From: Cichorium intybus | Lineage: Eukaryota; Streptophyta; Magnoliopsida; Asterales; Asteraceae | Assembly (NCBI GenBank): GCA_023525715.1 | Contig: CM042016.1 | Span: forward strand, 82,790,882 to 82,854,881 | Reading direction: 5' to 3' | DNA length: 64,000 bases | Shown: positions 47,717-59,193 of the stretch, in pieces | How positions within the stretch are numbered: the first letter of the stretch is position 1 | Layout: every line of letters begins with the position of its first letter | Position numbers and translations under genes: made by a program | Notes under the pieces: generated by a model | The model's database searches: none | The model's input: the letters and a program-made list of their open reading frames with translations, nothing else | What the model was told of the DNA's origin: nothing

Positions 47717-48336
47717 ATATATGGTGGCGTTCTTATGGGATAGATACACCTTTGCTTCAAAAGTTTGCTATCACAGTCCTTAGTCAAACTTGTAGTGCTT
47801 CACCTTGTGAACGCAATTGGAGTGCATTTGACAATGTAAGTTTTTTACTTCTTTTTAACATGTACTTCTATAAATTTAAGATTATATTAATTTGATTAGA
47901 TCATCGGCATTAAGTTACTTCTTTTTAATTCTTTTTTTTGCAGTTACATTCCAAGAAAAGAAATTGTCTTTTGCAGGAAAAACTAAATGACCTTGTATTC
48001 ATCCAATACAACATAAGGTTGCAAAGGCGTTTCAATGCATTAAAAAACAAATCTTTAGATCCTATTTTGTTGAGAGACGTTGAGGAGAATGATGAATGGA
48101 CAATTCCAACAGAGGATGAGCTTCAAGACTTTGTGGATGGTAATGATGGTCTTCTTTCGTCAGATGATCGAGAAGCAATGGGAGGGAATGTAAATGTCGG
48201 CCCAAATACTAGGAGCAAACGAGAGCGTTATAGAGACGATGATGATGAGATGAGAGATGTGGCAGAAGATCTTGATGAAGAAGTGAACACCTTGGATGAT
48301 GTTGACTCAGAAGCCGAACCTGTAGATTGCAATTAA
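47717..48336 (+). pseudogene. hAT transposase C-terminal dimerisation exons
   Basis: The exon 47717-47835 reads WRSYGIDTPLLQKFAITVLS, then QTCSASPCERNWSAFDN, the hAT dimerisation signature. A GT donor at 47836 and a pyrimidine-rich tract with cag at 47941-47943 define an intron of about 108 bp. The next exon continues LHSKKRNCLLQEKLNDLVFI and NIRLQRRFN, and ends in an acidic tail at the TAA at 48334-48336. Both exons are open. The catalytic DDE part between the BED exon and this region is absent. Confidence 0.85.
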
Positions 48337-48596
48337 TCTCTATTTGAGACTTTCTAATTTCCATATTAGTGATATTACTATATTAGAATGCTATAAATGC
48401 TTTATGTGATGTTTTTATTTGACTTTTTGTGATATTAATTCTATATAATACTAATACTCCAATATAAAAATTCCACATAATAATTTTTTTACATAATACA
48501 AAAAACCGCTATATCAACGCTATACCGTCGCGAAAACCGCTATTTCAAATAGCGACAGTGATCGCTATTTGATTTTTTACCGCTATAACTGCATAG

Positions 48597-48671
48597 CATG
48601 CAGCATGAAATCATATTCAAGCAATTTAGATCAAAGTGCAAATAACATATGAACATAGGCTCTGATACCAC
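48597..48671 (-). promoter_or_regulatory. Element C leader end and primer-binding site
   Basis: The minus strand reads TGGTATCAGAGC at 48659-48670, a 12-base match to the initiator tRNA-Met 3' end, one base from the 5' LTR. Bases 48597-48604 are the right hAT TSD. Confidence 0.88.
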
Positions 48672-49395
48672 TGTTTGGATTCGATCATATAAACACAACA
48701 AACATGCAATGTAAGTCTTAACAAGATCAAATCACATAATATCCATGAACATTGTCCAGGATCAGACAGTTCATATCAGTTACAACAACTTTAAATCATC
48801 AAAAGAATATACCTTAGCAAGTCTCCTTTTTTGATTTCTGGTCAGTGCCTTGATTGCAAAGATGAACAGGATCCAAAGTAGAATCCCTATGATGATTCAC
48901 ATCCAGGATCTCCAGAAAACCAGAAAGATCAGAGTTTTCACTTGGGAAAGGAGGCAAAGATCAAAACCCTAGAGAGGGATTTAAAATCGCAAAAAGAGAG
49001 AAAGGGAGGAGGGTTGGCGGCTCAAATGAGAGGCTTTGGATGCCTTAGGGTTTGACCCCAAGGCGTTTATTTATACTGCTAGTCTCCTATGGTTTCAAAC
49101 TTAAGGAGCCCTTTGGCGTTCGCACCCCCTGGACTTGTTCTATTAATTAAACCTTTAATTAATTACAATCCAGTCCCTTTAACTAATTTCAAAAAATTAA
49201 TTCCAAATTAATTTATCAATTAATTTCTGATTCAGTTTCTAATTAATTTATTTCTCAATAAATTAATAAACTAATCATCCCTGTTTATATTCTGACTCTC
49301 TTTGTTTTTTCTGGGTCATGAAGGCAACCCAAAATGAGCCTACTATTATTATAAATATTAGCACTAGTTGATGACCTTGGACAATAATTCCAACA
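48672..49395 (-). repeat. Element C 5' LTR
   Basis: A 724-bp LTR with intact TG and CA ends. It matches 12509-13231. Confidence 0.92.
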
Positions 49396-49487
49396 GTTTT
49401 AACATCTGGAATCTTGCCATTTGCAACCAACATCTTCATCACCTTTCCGCTCATCTGACCAAGTCTTTGGTGCCAGAGTAAAGGTCT
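49396..49487 (-). pseudogene. Element B integrase zinc-binding fragment
   Basis: On the minus strand it reads LLWHQRLGQMSGKVMKMLVA, the H...H part of the copia integrase zinc finger. It lies between elements H and C and joins the integrase core at 12508. Confidence 0.82.
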
Positions 49488-50554
49488 TGTAACACCCCAA
49501 TTTTCATAATAAAAAGAAGATAACCAAACTCAATCCAAAGTAATACTAGTAACAAATTAAGACTCCTAATATCGTCTAGCAATAGCGGAAGTGATAAAAT
49601 AAGATAGACTTCTTGATTGGCGAGCATCGGGTGTTACGTCTTCGTGAAACCTCTAAGTCTTCATACCGTCTAAGCCTTCTGCTTCCTTTTTCCACTGCTA
49701 CTCGCTAAGTTGTTTCCTGGGTTGCGCACATTTAAAATTCTAACTGGGTAAGCCTAGGGCCTAGTGAGTTCGTGTTGCACATATATGTCCATTAATGTAA
49801 AAAAAACAAATAGTTTTAACAGCAAATCATGGCAAAGTGGATAGCACCCAATGCCACAATTTAGGGGAACGTTTAATTATCCAGAGAAAGAACCAAAGGC
49901 CCGTTTCTCTTCCCACTTGGCACAACACACCCTTATACTCAAGCATTTGAATATCCAAGGAAGTGAGTAAATATTCTCAATTCCCATCCCCGTCGTTTGC
50001 AATACATCCGTCATGCTCACGACTAATAAACACCCCGTTCCCACTAAATGCGACATATTAGTAGGTAAGCAAATACAAATACGTTTTCATGCATACTATC
50101 AACGGATCATAAAATAAACATATAATAACGACATTTTACATGAACAAACATTTTGTGCAAGCAACCACAGAACACGAAAAACTCATTTGGGTAATGCAGC
50201 CCTTAGAACAAGATTGGCTCTACTAAGTGATCTCCTTAATTGCTAAAAGCTCCGGGAAAACTTCACCAACTTCCCTCTTCGATTTCTCCCTCGATTCTTT
50301 CACGTTTCTTACAATTTCTGTGTGTCTTTCACTCTATTTTCCGTGCTATTTATAATGCCTAGGTTTATAACCGACGAGACCCTCTCATTATCCCGAATTT
50401 ACTCCCTCATCAAGTAACAATTTTTGGTATAAATACCCATTACTCCCTCTCTATTAAACATAATTACTCCCAATGAATATTATTAATTATATATATAATA
50501 ACCTAATCATATTTTATTCATATATATTATATAATATTATTTTGAGTTATCACA
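49488..50554 (-). repeat. Element H 3' LTR
   Basis: The 1067-bp LTR starts TGTAACACCCC on the plus strand, ends TTATCACA, and is near-identical to 52175-53272 apart from a TA tract. Because both LTRs read TGTAACACC on the plus strand, the orientation call rests on the PBS, PPT and gag. Confidence 0.92.
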
Positions 50555-50575
50555 AACTTCTCCCCTTACAAAAAT
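50555..50575 (-). promoter_or_regulatory. Polypurine tract of element H
   Basis: The minus strand reads GTAAGGGGAGAAGTT before the LTR. Confidence 0.82.
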
Positions 50576-50633
50576 TCCGTCCTCGGAATTTGAATTAAGA
50601 AAATAAATGCGGGTATTTAGCTTTCATGTCTCG

Positions 50634-51983
50634 TCATACCCGACTTTTTATCTGCTGACCGATTTCCCTTTGTCTACTGCTTGTTACTCTTGTTTTGAGG
50701 ACAGTCTGACCAGATATGATCGGGGGACCCGCACCCATAACACACTTTCCCCGTCTGACATTCTGAAGCAATGTGCCCTGTCTTCCTACACTTGTAGCAG
50801 GCTGTTTGATGGTGCACTCCCCGTTATGATAACGATTGCATTTGGAACACTGTTTAATCCCAGAACTTTGTTCACCCATACGATCCTCGCTTGAATTCTT
50901 CCCTTTCTTGGAATCGTTATCCGTACCTTCCCATTTCCTTTTCTCTGAAACCCTGTCCTCACCTTGACGATTCTTTTCTCGTTCTCGTTCATGAGCAGCA
51001 TCCACAGCCGACTGAAAGGTACTTGGACTTTGGATCTCTACAAATTCTCGAATAGATGTTTTTAGCCCCCAAATGTACCGTTCCACCCTTCTTTCCTCGG
51101 TAGCTACATAGAATTCGGCAAATCTAGCTTTCTCGATGAACTTGGTGGTCTACTCTCTTACCGTCATACTCCCTTGTTCCAACCTCAAGAACTTCTCTTC
51201 CAATTGCTTGATCGCTGTACGAGGGTAGAATTTCTTTCTAAAAATATCCTTGAACTCATCCCATGTCATTCTCCTTGCTTGATCAACACCCTTTGTTACT
51301 TTCTCCATTTGCCACCAGTATAGAGCTTCCCCCTTAAGCATCGTTGCAGCATATATCACCTGATCTTCACCCGCACATTTACTTGTGTCAAATGTTTCTT
51401 CGATTTCTGTGACCCACCTCGATGCTATAATAAAGTCAATTTCCCCCTCAAACTTCGGCTGTTTGCAGGTCATGAAGTTCTTGTAAGTACAACTCCATCG
51501 CTCGTATTGGACATTTGATCTTGATGGCTGGGCAATACTAGGTTCATGGTTTGAGACCGATATGCTATGCTCGTACCTGTAGTCATCATCTCCCTCATTA
51601 TTATCATTGTTCGCATTCAATACTGCATCACGAGCTTGAGCAATTACGTTTGGTAAGTTAGCTTGAATAGCTTGAGCAATCTCATTAGCTAGTTCCTCCC
51701 TGGTCATCACATTTGTTGCACGACCTCGCCCCCGACATCTACCACGACCGCGGTTGGAGTTAGAGCTTCCATGGGCTGATGATGTAGGTATCGGTGCTGT
51801 CCCAGCTCCCCGGCCTCTACCTCTACCCCTTCCTCCTCCTCTTCCTTGACCACACCCACGGCTTGCAACAAAATTTAGAGGAGCCTCCGGTACCCCTCTG
51901 GATGGTGTGACATTCGCTCCAGTAGGAACATGTGTTCCCTCTGGGGTGACCCTAGTGAACCTCCCAGATCTTCGTGAAGACAT
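50634..51983 (-). pseudogene. Element H gag
   Basis: The start ATG at 51981-51983 opens a Gly/Arg-rich N-terminus (GRGRGRGRGAGTAP). The capsid domain follows: YKNFMTCKQPKFEGEIDFI, ASRWVTEIEETF, MLKGEALYWWQMEK, MTWDEFKDIFRKKFYPRTA and LEQGSMTVRE. A TAG at 51147-51149 stands where relatives have Tyr; the frame continues with KFIEKARFAEFYV and YIWGLKTSIREFV. Near 50825 the frame shifts by one inside the zinc-finger region (CSKCNRYHNGEC, then a CYKCRKTGHIASEC reading in the next frame). It resembles the gag of element F but is clearly diverged. Confidence 0.9.
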
Positions 51984-52159
51984 ATCGGCTACATATCAAG
52001 GTTTCAACACAATAAGGGTAGAATTCACGCGATTTATTTTATTCCAACTCTTTCAGAATAACATTTAGCATAAAGTAGTCTAGGCTAACCTAAGAGTTAC
52101 TTCGCCCCTCTAGTCTAAGCTTAGGCGTATATGGAAAACACCTAATCTGCTTAAACAAT

Positions 52160-52171
52160 GCTCTGATACCA
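52160..52171 (-). promoter_or_regulatory. Primer-binding site of element H
   Basis: The minus strand reads TGGTATCAGAGC, three bases from the 5' LTR. Confidence 0.9.
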
Positions 52172-52174
52172 ACT

Positions 52175-53168
52175 TGTAACACCCCAATTTTCATAATAAA
52201 AAGAAGATAATCAAACTTAATCCAAAGTAATACTAGTAACAAATTAAGACTCCTAATATCGTCTAGCAATAGCGGAAGCGATAAAATAAGATAGACTTCT
52301 TGATTGGCGAGCATTGGTTGTTACGTCTTCGTGAAACCTCTAAGTCTTCATACCGTCTAAGTCTTCTCCTTCCTTTTTCCACTGCCACTCGCTAAGTTGT
52401 TTCCTGGGTTGCGCACATTTAAAATTCTAACTGGGTAAGCCTAGGGCCTAGTGAGTTCGTGTTTCACATACATGTCCATTAATGTAAAAAAACAAATAGT
52501 TTTAACAGCAAATCACGGCAAAGTGGATAGCACCCAATGTCACAATTTAGGGGAACGTTTAGTTATCCAGGGAAAGAACCAAAGACCCGTTTCTCTTCCC
52601 ACTTGGCACAACATACCCTTATGCTCAAGTATTTGAATATCCAAGGAAGTGGGTAAATATTCTCAATTCCCATCCCCGTCGTTTGCAATACATCCGTCAT
52701 GCCCACGACTAATAAACACCCCGTTCCCACTAAATGCGACATAATAGTAGGTAAGAAAATACAAATACGTTTTCATGCATACTATCAACGGATCATAAAA
52801 TAAACATATAATAACGACATTTTACATGAATAAACATTTTTTGCAAGCAACCACAGAACACGAAAAACTCATTTGGGTAATACAGCCCTTAGAACAAGCT
52901 TGGCTCTACTAAGTGATCTCCTTAATTGCTAAAAGCTCTGGGAAAACTTCACCAACTTCCCTCTTCGATTTCTCCCTCGATTCTTTCACGTTTCTAACAA
53001 TTTCTGTGTGTCTTTCACTCTATTTTCCGTGCTATTTATAATGCCTAGGTTTATAACCAACGAGACCCTCTCATTAACCCGAATTTACTCCCTCATCAAG
53101 TAATGGTTTTTGGAATAAATACCCATTATTTCCTCTCTATTAAACATAATTACTTCCAATGAATATTA

Positions 53169-53218
<50 letters not shown>

Positions 53219-53272
53219 ACCTAATCATATTTTATTCATATATATTATATAATATTATTTTGAGTTATCACA
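52175..53272 (-). repeat. Element H 5' LTR
   Basis: This 1098-bp LTR is longer than its partner mainly because of a TA microsatellite (53175-53215). Confidence 0.92.
53175..53215. repeat. TA tract expanded in one LTR of element H
   Basis: About 20 TA units are present here against about 4 at the matching place in the other LTR (near 50490). Confidence 0.92.
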
Positions 53273-54353
53273 AGTCTTATGATCTTCTTTTGGATATTGA
53301 TCTCGTTCGAGGAATCCTACACCATGTACATGGATCCTCACTTCTGACCACGAGCAACAAGCATGCTCCCTTTTGTTACTTTCACTGATGGTTATGAAAC
53401 TCAACCTTGTGCCCTTTATCATCGAACTACCCCACCAAATTGATCATCACCTTCAGACTCGGAATGAACTTGACATCTTTCAAAGTCAATATCGTTCTCA
53501 AGGACGTTCGGAGTGTAACATCTCCAACTTCGGTTATATCGAGGCTCTTGTTGTCCGCAAGTCTCACTCTACCATTGTAACGCTTGAAGTTCTGCGTTAC
53601 ATCTCTGCAGTGACATGCATGGAAGAATGCACCCGAGTCTATTTTCCAGGACTCTGAGGAACTCTCTACATAGCAAATTATTCGAAATCTTCTGCAAGAT
53701 TCATTTCTTTCTTCGCTCCTGTGGATCCAGAAGGCTTCAGACACTGATTTCGAAAATGCCCGCTCCCTTTTGTAGTTCCAGCTGACAACATCTTTTTTGC
53801 TCTTGGACTGTCCCCTTCTTCGTGACTTCAATCTTCCTTTACCGCTACCGCCGCCACCTCGGTTTGGTCTCCTTCTTCTCTCCTCGATCGCCGAAGCACT
53901 TCCGAAACACTCACCTGCATTCCTCCTCCGGATATGTTCCCCAATGATTAAATATTGGATACCTTCAAACTTGAGTTTTGCTATTCTGGACGAGCTACTA
54001 ACCGTCGTTACCATTCCAGACCAGCTATCTGGAAGTGAAGATAATAATAGCAAGACTTGGACTTCATCGTCAAAACCAATGTCCACCAATATCAGTCTCG
54101 ATATGATGGAATTGAACTCGTTGACATGCTCTGCTACTGAACCTCCTTCCTTCATCTTCATGTTCACAAGCTCTCTTTTTAGGAAAACCTTGTTTGCAGT
54201 TGAAGGTTTCCCATACATATTGCGCATCACTTTGAGTAAACCATGCATGGTTTTCTCGTTGACGATGTTGTTTGAATGGACTTCAGTAACAACAACCTGA
54301 CAACACCCAATGCCTACCGGCCAATAATTCCCACTCCTCCAACAACATACCAT
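53273..54353 (-). pseudogene. Element B gag and protease
   Basis: The open stretch 53427-54353 contains a TNT1-like copia gag: KTMHGLLKVMRNMYGKPST, LVNMKMKEGGSVAEHVNEFN, GFDDEVQVLLLLSSLPDSWS, then a Gly/Arg-rich basic region (RRPNRGGGGSGKGRLKSRRR). The zinc knuckle is not readable. The protease follows as SWKIDSGAFFHACHCRDV, with DSG in place. RLADNKSLDITEVGDV and LKDVKFIPSLK lead into the integrase region, which continues in other frames at 53273-53426 and then at 49487. The gag start lies upstream of 54353 in decayed sequence. Confidence 0.82.
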
Positions 54354-54481
54354 CTGGTTTCCTTCCGGCCAACGGGAAATGGAGCTTTTTCTGGTAAAGA
54401 TAGTCTTTTATCTGCATTCTCTAGAATCTGAAATCATGGTCGTCAAACCTGTTGATCTTGATCTTCCCTTCTTCAGTTATA
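54354..54481 (-). other. Element B gag start and leader remnant
   Basis: This short stretch between the PBS and the open gag contains decayed N-terminal gag codons (a KLHFPLAGRKPDGMLLEEW-like reading) and a very short leader, unlike the long leaders of A, C and D. Confidence 0.65.
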
Positions 54482-54493
54482 GCTTTGATACCA
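54482..54493 (-). promoter_or_regulatory. Primer-binding site of element B
   Basis: The minus strand reads TGGTATCAAAGC, matching initiator tRNA-Met with one change, three bases from the LTR. Confidence 0.85.
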
Positions 54494-54496
54494 GTT

Positions 54497-55338
54497 TGTT
54501 GGGTAAGCAACAAACGAGATCGACCACTTCAAATCTCCCAAGATCAAGAGCAACCAAACTAACTCTCATGATAGTAAGCACTCGACCAGGGAAATCGTTA
54601 TAGCAAGAAATACAAGAAGAAAAAACAAGCTAAGATTAACACAGAGAAATTTAAGTGGTTCACTTGATCCCGAGAACAAGCTACATCCACTGGAAACTAG
54701 AGAGAAATTTTATTATATGAATGTTATATAATTTACAAGTATAAACTACACTCTAATAATCCCTCACACATCAGTCACGGTTACACTAAGATTTATATAT
54801 AAAGGGAGGACAAGATCTGAGATCAATAACAGTAAATCTTCTAGCCATTGACTTTCTGCACTAGGCCAGCTGATCAGACAAGACAGTGAACATGCTTTGG
54901 CAGACCAACTTTTGATAGCAACAGTCCATTTGAACTCATGCCAAGGGTACACTTCGCTCCTGAAATAGCTTAACCCTTTTACCGACATCTTGAATCTACA
55001 AATTTGATCCATGAGAAAGATCTACTGCAAAGTCCGATCTGGGGCGAGGGCTGATCCTTCAGATCGGATGATGCCTCCGGATGGATAATATTAAAGTAGA
55101 GTAAGATAATGGGTAATACCCTAGACTCTTGATACATACTTTACACTAATCGATCTTCACATCACATCTCATGCATATCTGAAGCGTAACTCACATTCTC
55201 GGATGAATAGACTGATCTGGACGAAGCACAATCTTCAACCACACTGGCATTACTCGCCTCAGTTTGGTTGCTTTAAACTGCTGATCATTTTGGGTCGTCG
55301 TGACTCCTTGGTTCGGATTAGGCTCCACATACTCAACA
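54497..55338 (-). repeat. Element B 5' LTR
   Basis: This 842-bp LTR starts TGTTGGG and ends CTCAACA. It pairs with 1-49 plus 8084-8826. Confidence 0.9.
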
Positions 55339-55517
55339 TTTGTTGGTTTCCATCGGCCCAATATATTTGGATAGAGCTTATAGTTGATTTCATTTTGTCC
55401 TTGATCTTGCAACTTCATACGAGGGTTGCTACTTTGGACCCTGTTCATCTAAGATTCAAAAAAGGAATAAAACCATAACTTTTTTAGGTTTAATTTGTTG
55501 CATGAATTGTTGAACAT
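55339..55517. other. Flank of element B, unassigned
   Basis: Non-repeat-looking DNA to the right of element B. It could be the untranslated start of a host gene (see the next entry). I see no other feature. Confidence 0.4.
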
Positions 55518-55613
55518 GAATAAGTTGCTTTGGGTTTTGATTATATTTAGTTTATTGACATTATGTTTGTTGTTGTTATCATCTAAAGCCAACAAGATTA
55601 TCCTTGGAAAATT
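55518..55613 (+). other. Possible signal-peptide exon, cut by an LTR-like start
   Basis: From the ATG at 55518 the frame reads MNKLLWVLIIFSLLTLCLLL, then LSSKANKIILGKF. The residues are typical of a secretory signal: a short basic start, a long Leu-rich core and a small-residue region. At 55614 the sequence changes to a gypsy-like LTR start and the reading becomes meaningless. It could be the first coding bases of a secreted or receptor-like protein, or a chance AT-rich frame. I do not recognise the gene. Confidence 0.25.
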
Positions 55614-56680
55614 TGTAACGCCCCAATTTCAGCTTGGTAATTACTCAATCAATCGTTTATTTAAATCATGTTTTACGGAAAAACGTTTAAGTTAATTGTT
55701 ATAAGTAATTTTATTAAGTAAGATAATAATAATAATAATTCAAGAAATCATTAGTGACTTGAAAGGAAATAGGATGATGGATTTAAAACAATAAGATAAG
55801 AAACTTGAATAAGTAATTATTTGTTATAGGGACTAAATATGTCAGATATGGAACGTAAGGGGGTAAAGTCCAATTCTTGAAAAATTCAAATAAAATGTCG
55901 AGAGACTTGGAGAATGGAACCGACTCTCCTTCTGTTGCCTTCACTGTTATTGTTTAAATTCTAATAAACCCATTAAACCCTTACGCTACATATTCATCAC
56001 ATCCCGTTTCCATCCAAAACGATCGAGCGAGAGATATATGGGACCAGAGTTGAGCACGAATCCAATTGATGCTTCAAGAGGTTTTCTGTCCAGCGAATAT
56101 GTCGATGTTGGTGATGTCCGTTAGGTGTTTCCGAAACGAGTTTTCCCTGCGGGAAAGAGACCGCCATGAGAGGCGACAAAGGAACAAGCCAACGAGATCG
56201 AGATCAGTAAGTTATCAAAATATCGCAAGGAAATGGAATTAGGACAGTCCACATCGGAGATGATGTTAGGTGATCATAGATGATAAAGAGAAAACATATC
56301 CCAAGCAATTTTTCGAGCGGTGTGGTGAGTCTTATGGTGACGGTTTTGTATGCGGCAAAATATGCATGGTAGGCGAAGCGATTTGTGCCAGAAAAGGTGA
56401 CCAATCACCTACTTCAAGAATTATGGAGTAGAAACAACCGAAGAAGCCAAGTATGTTGCATGCGAAGACAATGCCAAAGGGATTACACACCCAATTGTAG
56501 GCACGTAGCGATGAAGGTATGCCTTACATGCGATTGGTATATTAGATATATAATTGTTTAAGCACATAATATTGTAGGGTTATTCTGACCTGCATAGCCC
56601 ATGACATGTCCTATTAGCTCGCCTAGTGCAAAAAGCATGATATTAGAAGATTGTCATCATTTCATTTAGATCTCATTTGC
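55614..56680 (+). repeat. Possible gypsy LTR fragment
   Basis: It begins TGTAACGCCCCAATTTCAGC, the common start of plant gypsy LTRs. It has LTR-like content (an AT-rich start and CCTTCTGTTGCC-type sequence further in), but no PBS, PPT, partner LTR or TSD could be fixed. Its right limit is unknown. The short open stretches at 55997-56404 have no domain. Confidence 0.35.
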
Positions 56681-57531
<851 letters not shown>

Positions 57532-57923
57532 TGTAGGATCAAGGAGCTTACCAGTTCAACTAAAACCAATTGGCGATAGAAGAAGCGTAACCCGCACCTT
57601 ATAGTGCATTCAGCACTAGCGCCTACAGTATTCGACTGCGTGCACGTACTACTTCAACGTGGGATTTTTGTCTCTGAGAGCATTTCTGTCCCAACAATCC
57701 TCCCTCATAAATTGCTCTCTGAGAGAATCGAACCTGTGACCTTAGCTCTGATACCATTTGTAGGATTAAGGCGCTTACCAGTTCAATAAAAACCAATTGG
57801 CGATAGAAGAGGCGCAACCCGCACCTTATAGTGAATTCAGCACTAGCGCCTACGGTATTCGACTGCATGCACGTACTGCTTCAACGCAGGATTTTTGTCT
57901 CTGAGAGCATTTCTTCCCCAATA
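57532..57923 (-). mobile_element. TRIM (miniature LTR retrotransposon)
   Basis: Two 165-bp direct repeats (57532-57696 and 57759-57923) start TGTAGGAT. The left one ends CCAACA, the right one CCAATA. The 62-bp middle has a PPT-like GAGGGAGGAT beside the left repeat and the PBS TGGTATCAGAGCT beside the right repeat, both on the minus strand. This is the whole LTR-element layout with no coding room, at the small size expected of a TRIM. The middle also carries AGGTTCGATTC, which matches the pol III B-box consensus. No TSD is visible. Confidence 0.82.
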
Positions 57924-59193
57924 GGGTGAGAGAGGAGTTTGTGTGGAAAGGAAGAAGAGAGGGGTTTTAGAAGTTTAAATATGTGATTGGACGGATAATG
58001 ATGGAAAGCGAAAAGGTAAGATAGAAAATCGGGAAGATCACTTATGATGATTATGCCAAATTGTCAGGGACATGTGGCAATCATAGTATGATGCTGAGAT
58101 AAGAGAGATAAACAACAGAAGCAAGGGTTTTAATCTCAACGTCAGTGGACCAGCACCCCTTGACTTAAGGTCCAATCATTGCTTCAGGTACTGAAAAACT
58201 ATGTTTCAGCACATGGAGGGGTGCACAAGCTTTGGCACAACATGCATGCAGCAGCAACTTCTAGGGACATGGGCTGGTAAGTGTATCAGCAAAACAAATG
58301 AAAACCCTTTGTTATAAAAGGACCATACAATACAGTACCAACTGATACTTGAGATCAGAAGGTAATGTGGGTGGATGCTCAGTGTCTTAGCAGGACACGA
58401 GACTTAGCATACGGAAGCATGCTTCTGGGGACATGGACTGGATAAGTAAAAGAACAAAATAGACTCAGACCCTAGTATAGATGTTGAGCAGTGCGACTGG
58501 GCAGTCTCACGTCAGTGGATAGACATTGCTAAAACATTGATGTGAGTGAGTGGCTCTTTGATATCTCAGGGCTGGTCTTGCCACTGAGAACGAGACTTTT
58601 GGTCAAATATAGCAGCATGCTTCTAGGGATACTAAATGTCAAAGTTACATGCTAGATTAAAAAAACCTCCATCAAATCAAGGTACTCAGGAATTATCTTT
58701 TTGAAAAAAATTAAAAAGGCGTTGCGTCAAGTCAATCACTTTTGTAGAAGAATCATATCCACACCAAATCAGGGAAACATTGAACTTGCTGCTAAGAAGA
58801 ATATAAAATAGGAGAAAACTTGTTAATTGTACATAAGGAAATATTTGAGAAATCGGATAATGTACAAACATGTCTTTCCACAGGTGGGTTGAGGTCGAGG
58901 TGAAGATGACTGGAGGTGAGTTGAAAGAAGCTTGGTATGGAGGTGTAATGGAGCTGTCATATGGGTGATTCGTCCAGTGCCACCGCAAGTCATTGTAAGT
59001 TTTACTGAGAGAGACTTGGTGGACGTGTGGCATCAAAGAGGATGGTGGCCAGGGACAGTAGTATGAGAAACAGAGCATCATCAGTACTTGGTAAGACTGC
59101 ATGAGCCTCGACTGGAAATCTTCTGTGATCTAAGTAAGCTGAGAATAAGTCAAACATGTACCTTTGGAAATCCATCACTATGGCAGTACCTTA
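57924..59193. other. Unclassified stretch with diverged internal repeats
   Basis: No coding domain is seen. The motif gcatgcttctagggacatgg and its variants recur near 58247, 58421 and 58612, about 180 bp apart, suggesting old tandem repeats. The open stretch at 58686-59102 (minus) has no recognisable domain. Confidence 0.4.

Larger units (their letters stand above)
46024..48596 (+). mobile_element. hAT-type DNA transposon, internally deleted
   Basis: The exact 8-bp TSD catgcagc is at 46016-46023 and 48597-48604. The terminal inverted repeats are imperfect: CTGGGCAGTCAATAGCG on the left against CTATGCAGTTATAGCG from the right end. Both ends are packed with subterminal gctatagcg/cgctattt motifs, likely transposase-binding sites. 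Inside are a BED zinc-finger exon and the C-terminal dimerisation exons of a hAT transposase. The catalytic middle is missing, so it cannot move by itself. Confidence 0.92.
49488..53272 (-). mobile_element. Gag-only gypsy element H (TR-GAG-like, non-autonomous)
   Basis: LTRs are at 49488-50554 and 52175-53272. The PBS at 52160-52171 and PPT at 50555-50575 set the minus orientation. The TSD is ggtct (49483-49487) against agtct (53273-53277). The 1.6 kb internal region holds only gag, which ends about 60 bases before the PPT, so no protease, RT or integrase was ever between them in this copy. This layout fits the TR-GAG class described in plants; a pol deletion of a full gypsy element is the alternative. 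Confidence 0.9.

Noticed and set aside
50607..50894. Plus-strand 95-codon open stretch over element H
   Set aside because: It is a shadow of the zinc-finger end of gag on the minus strand.
57720..57745. tRNA gene suggested by GGTTCGATTC on the minus strand
   Set aside because: Only a T-arm-like piece is present. There is no acceptor, D-arm or anticodon arm.
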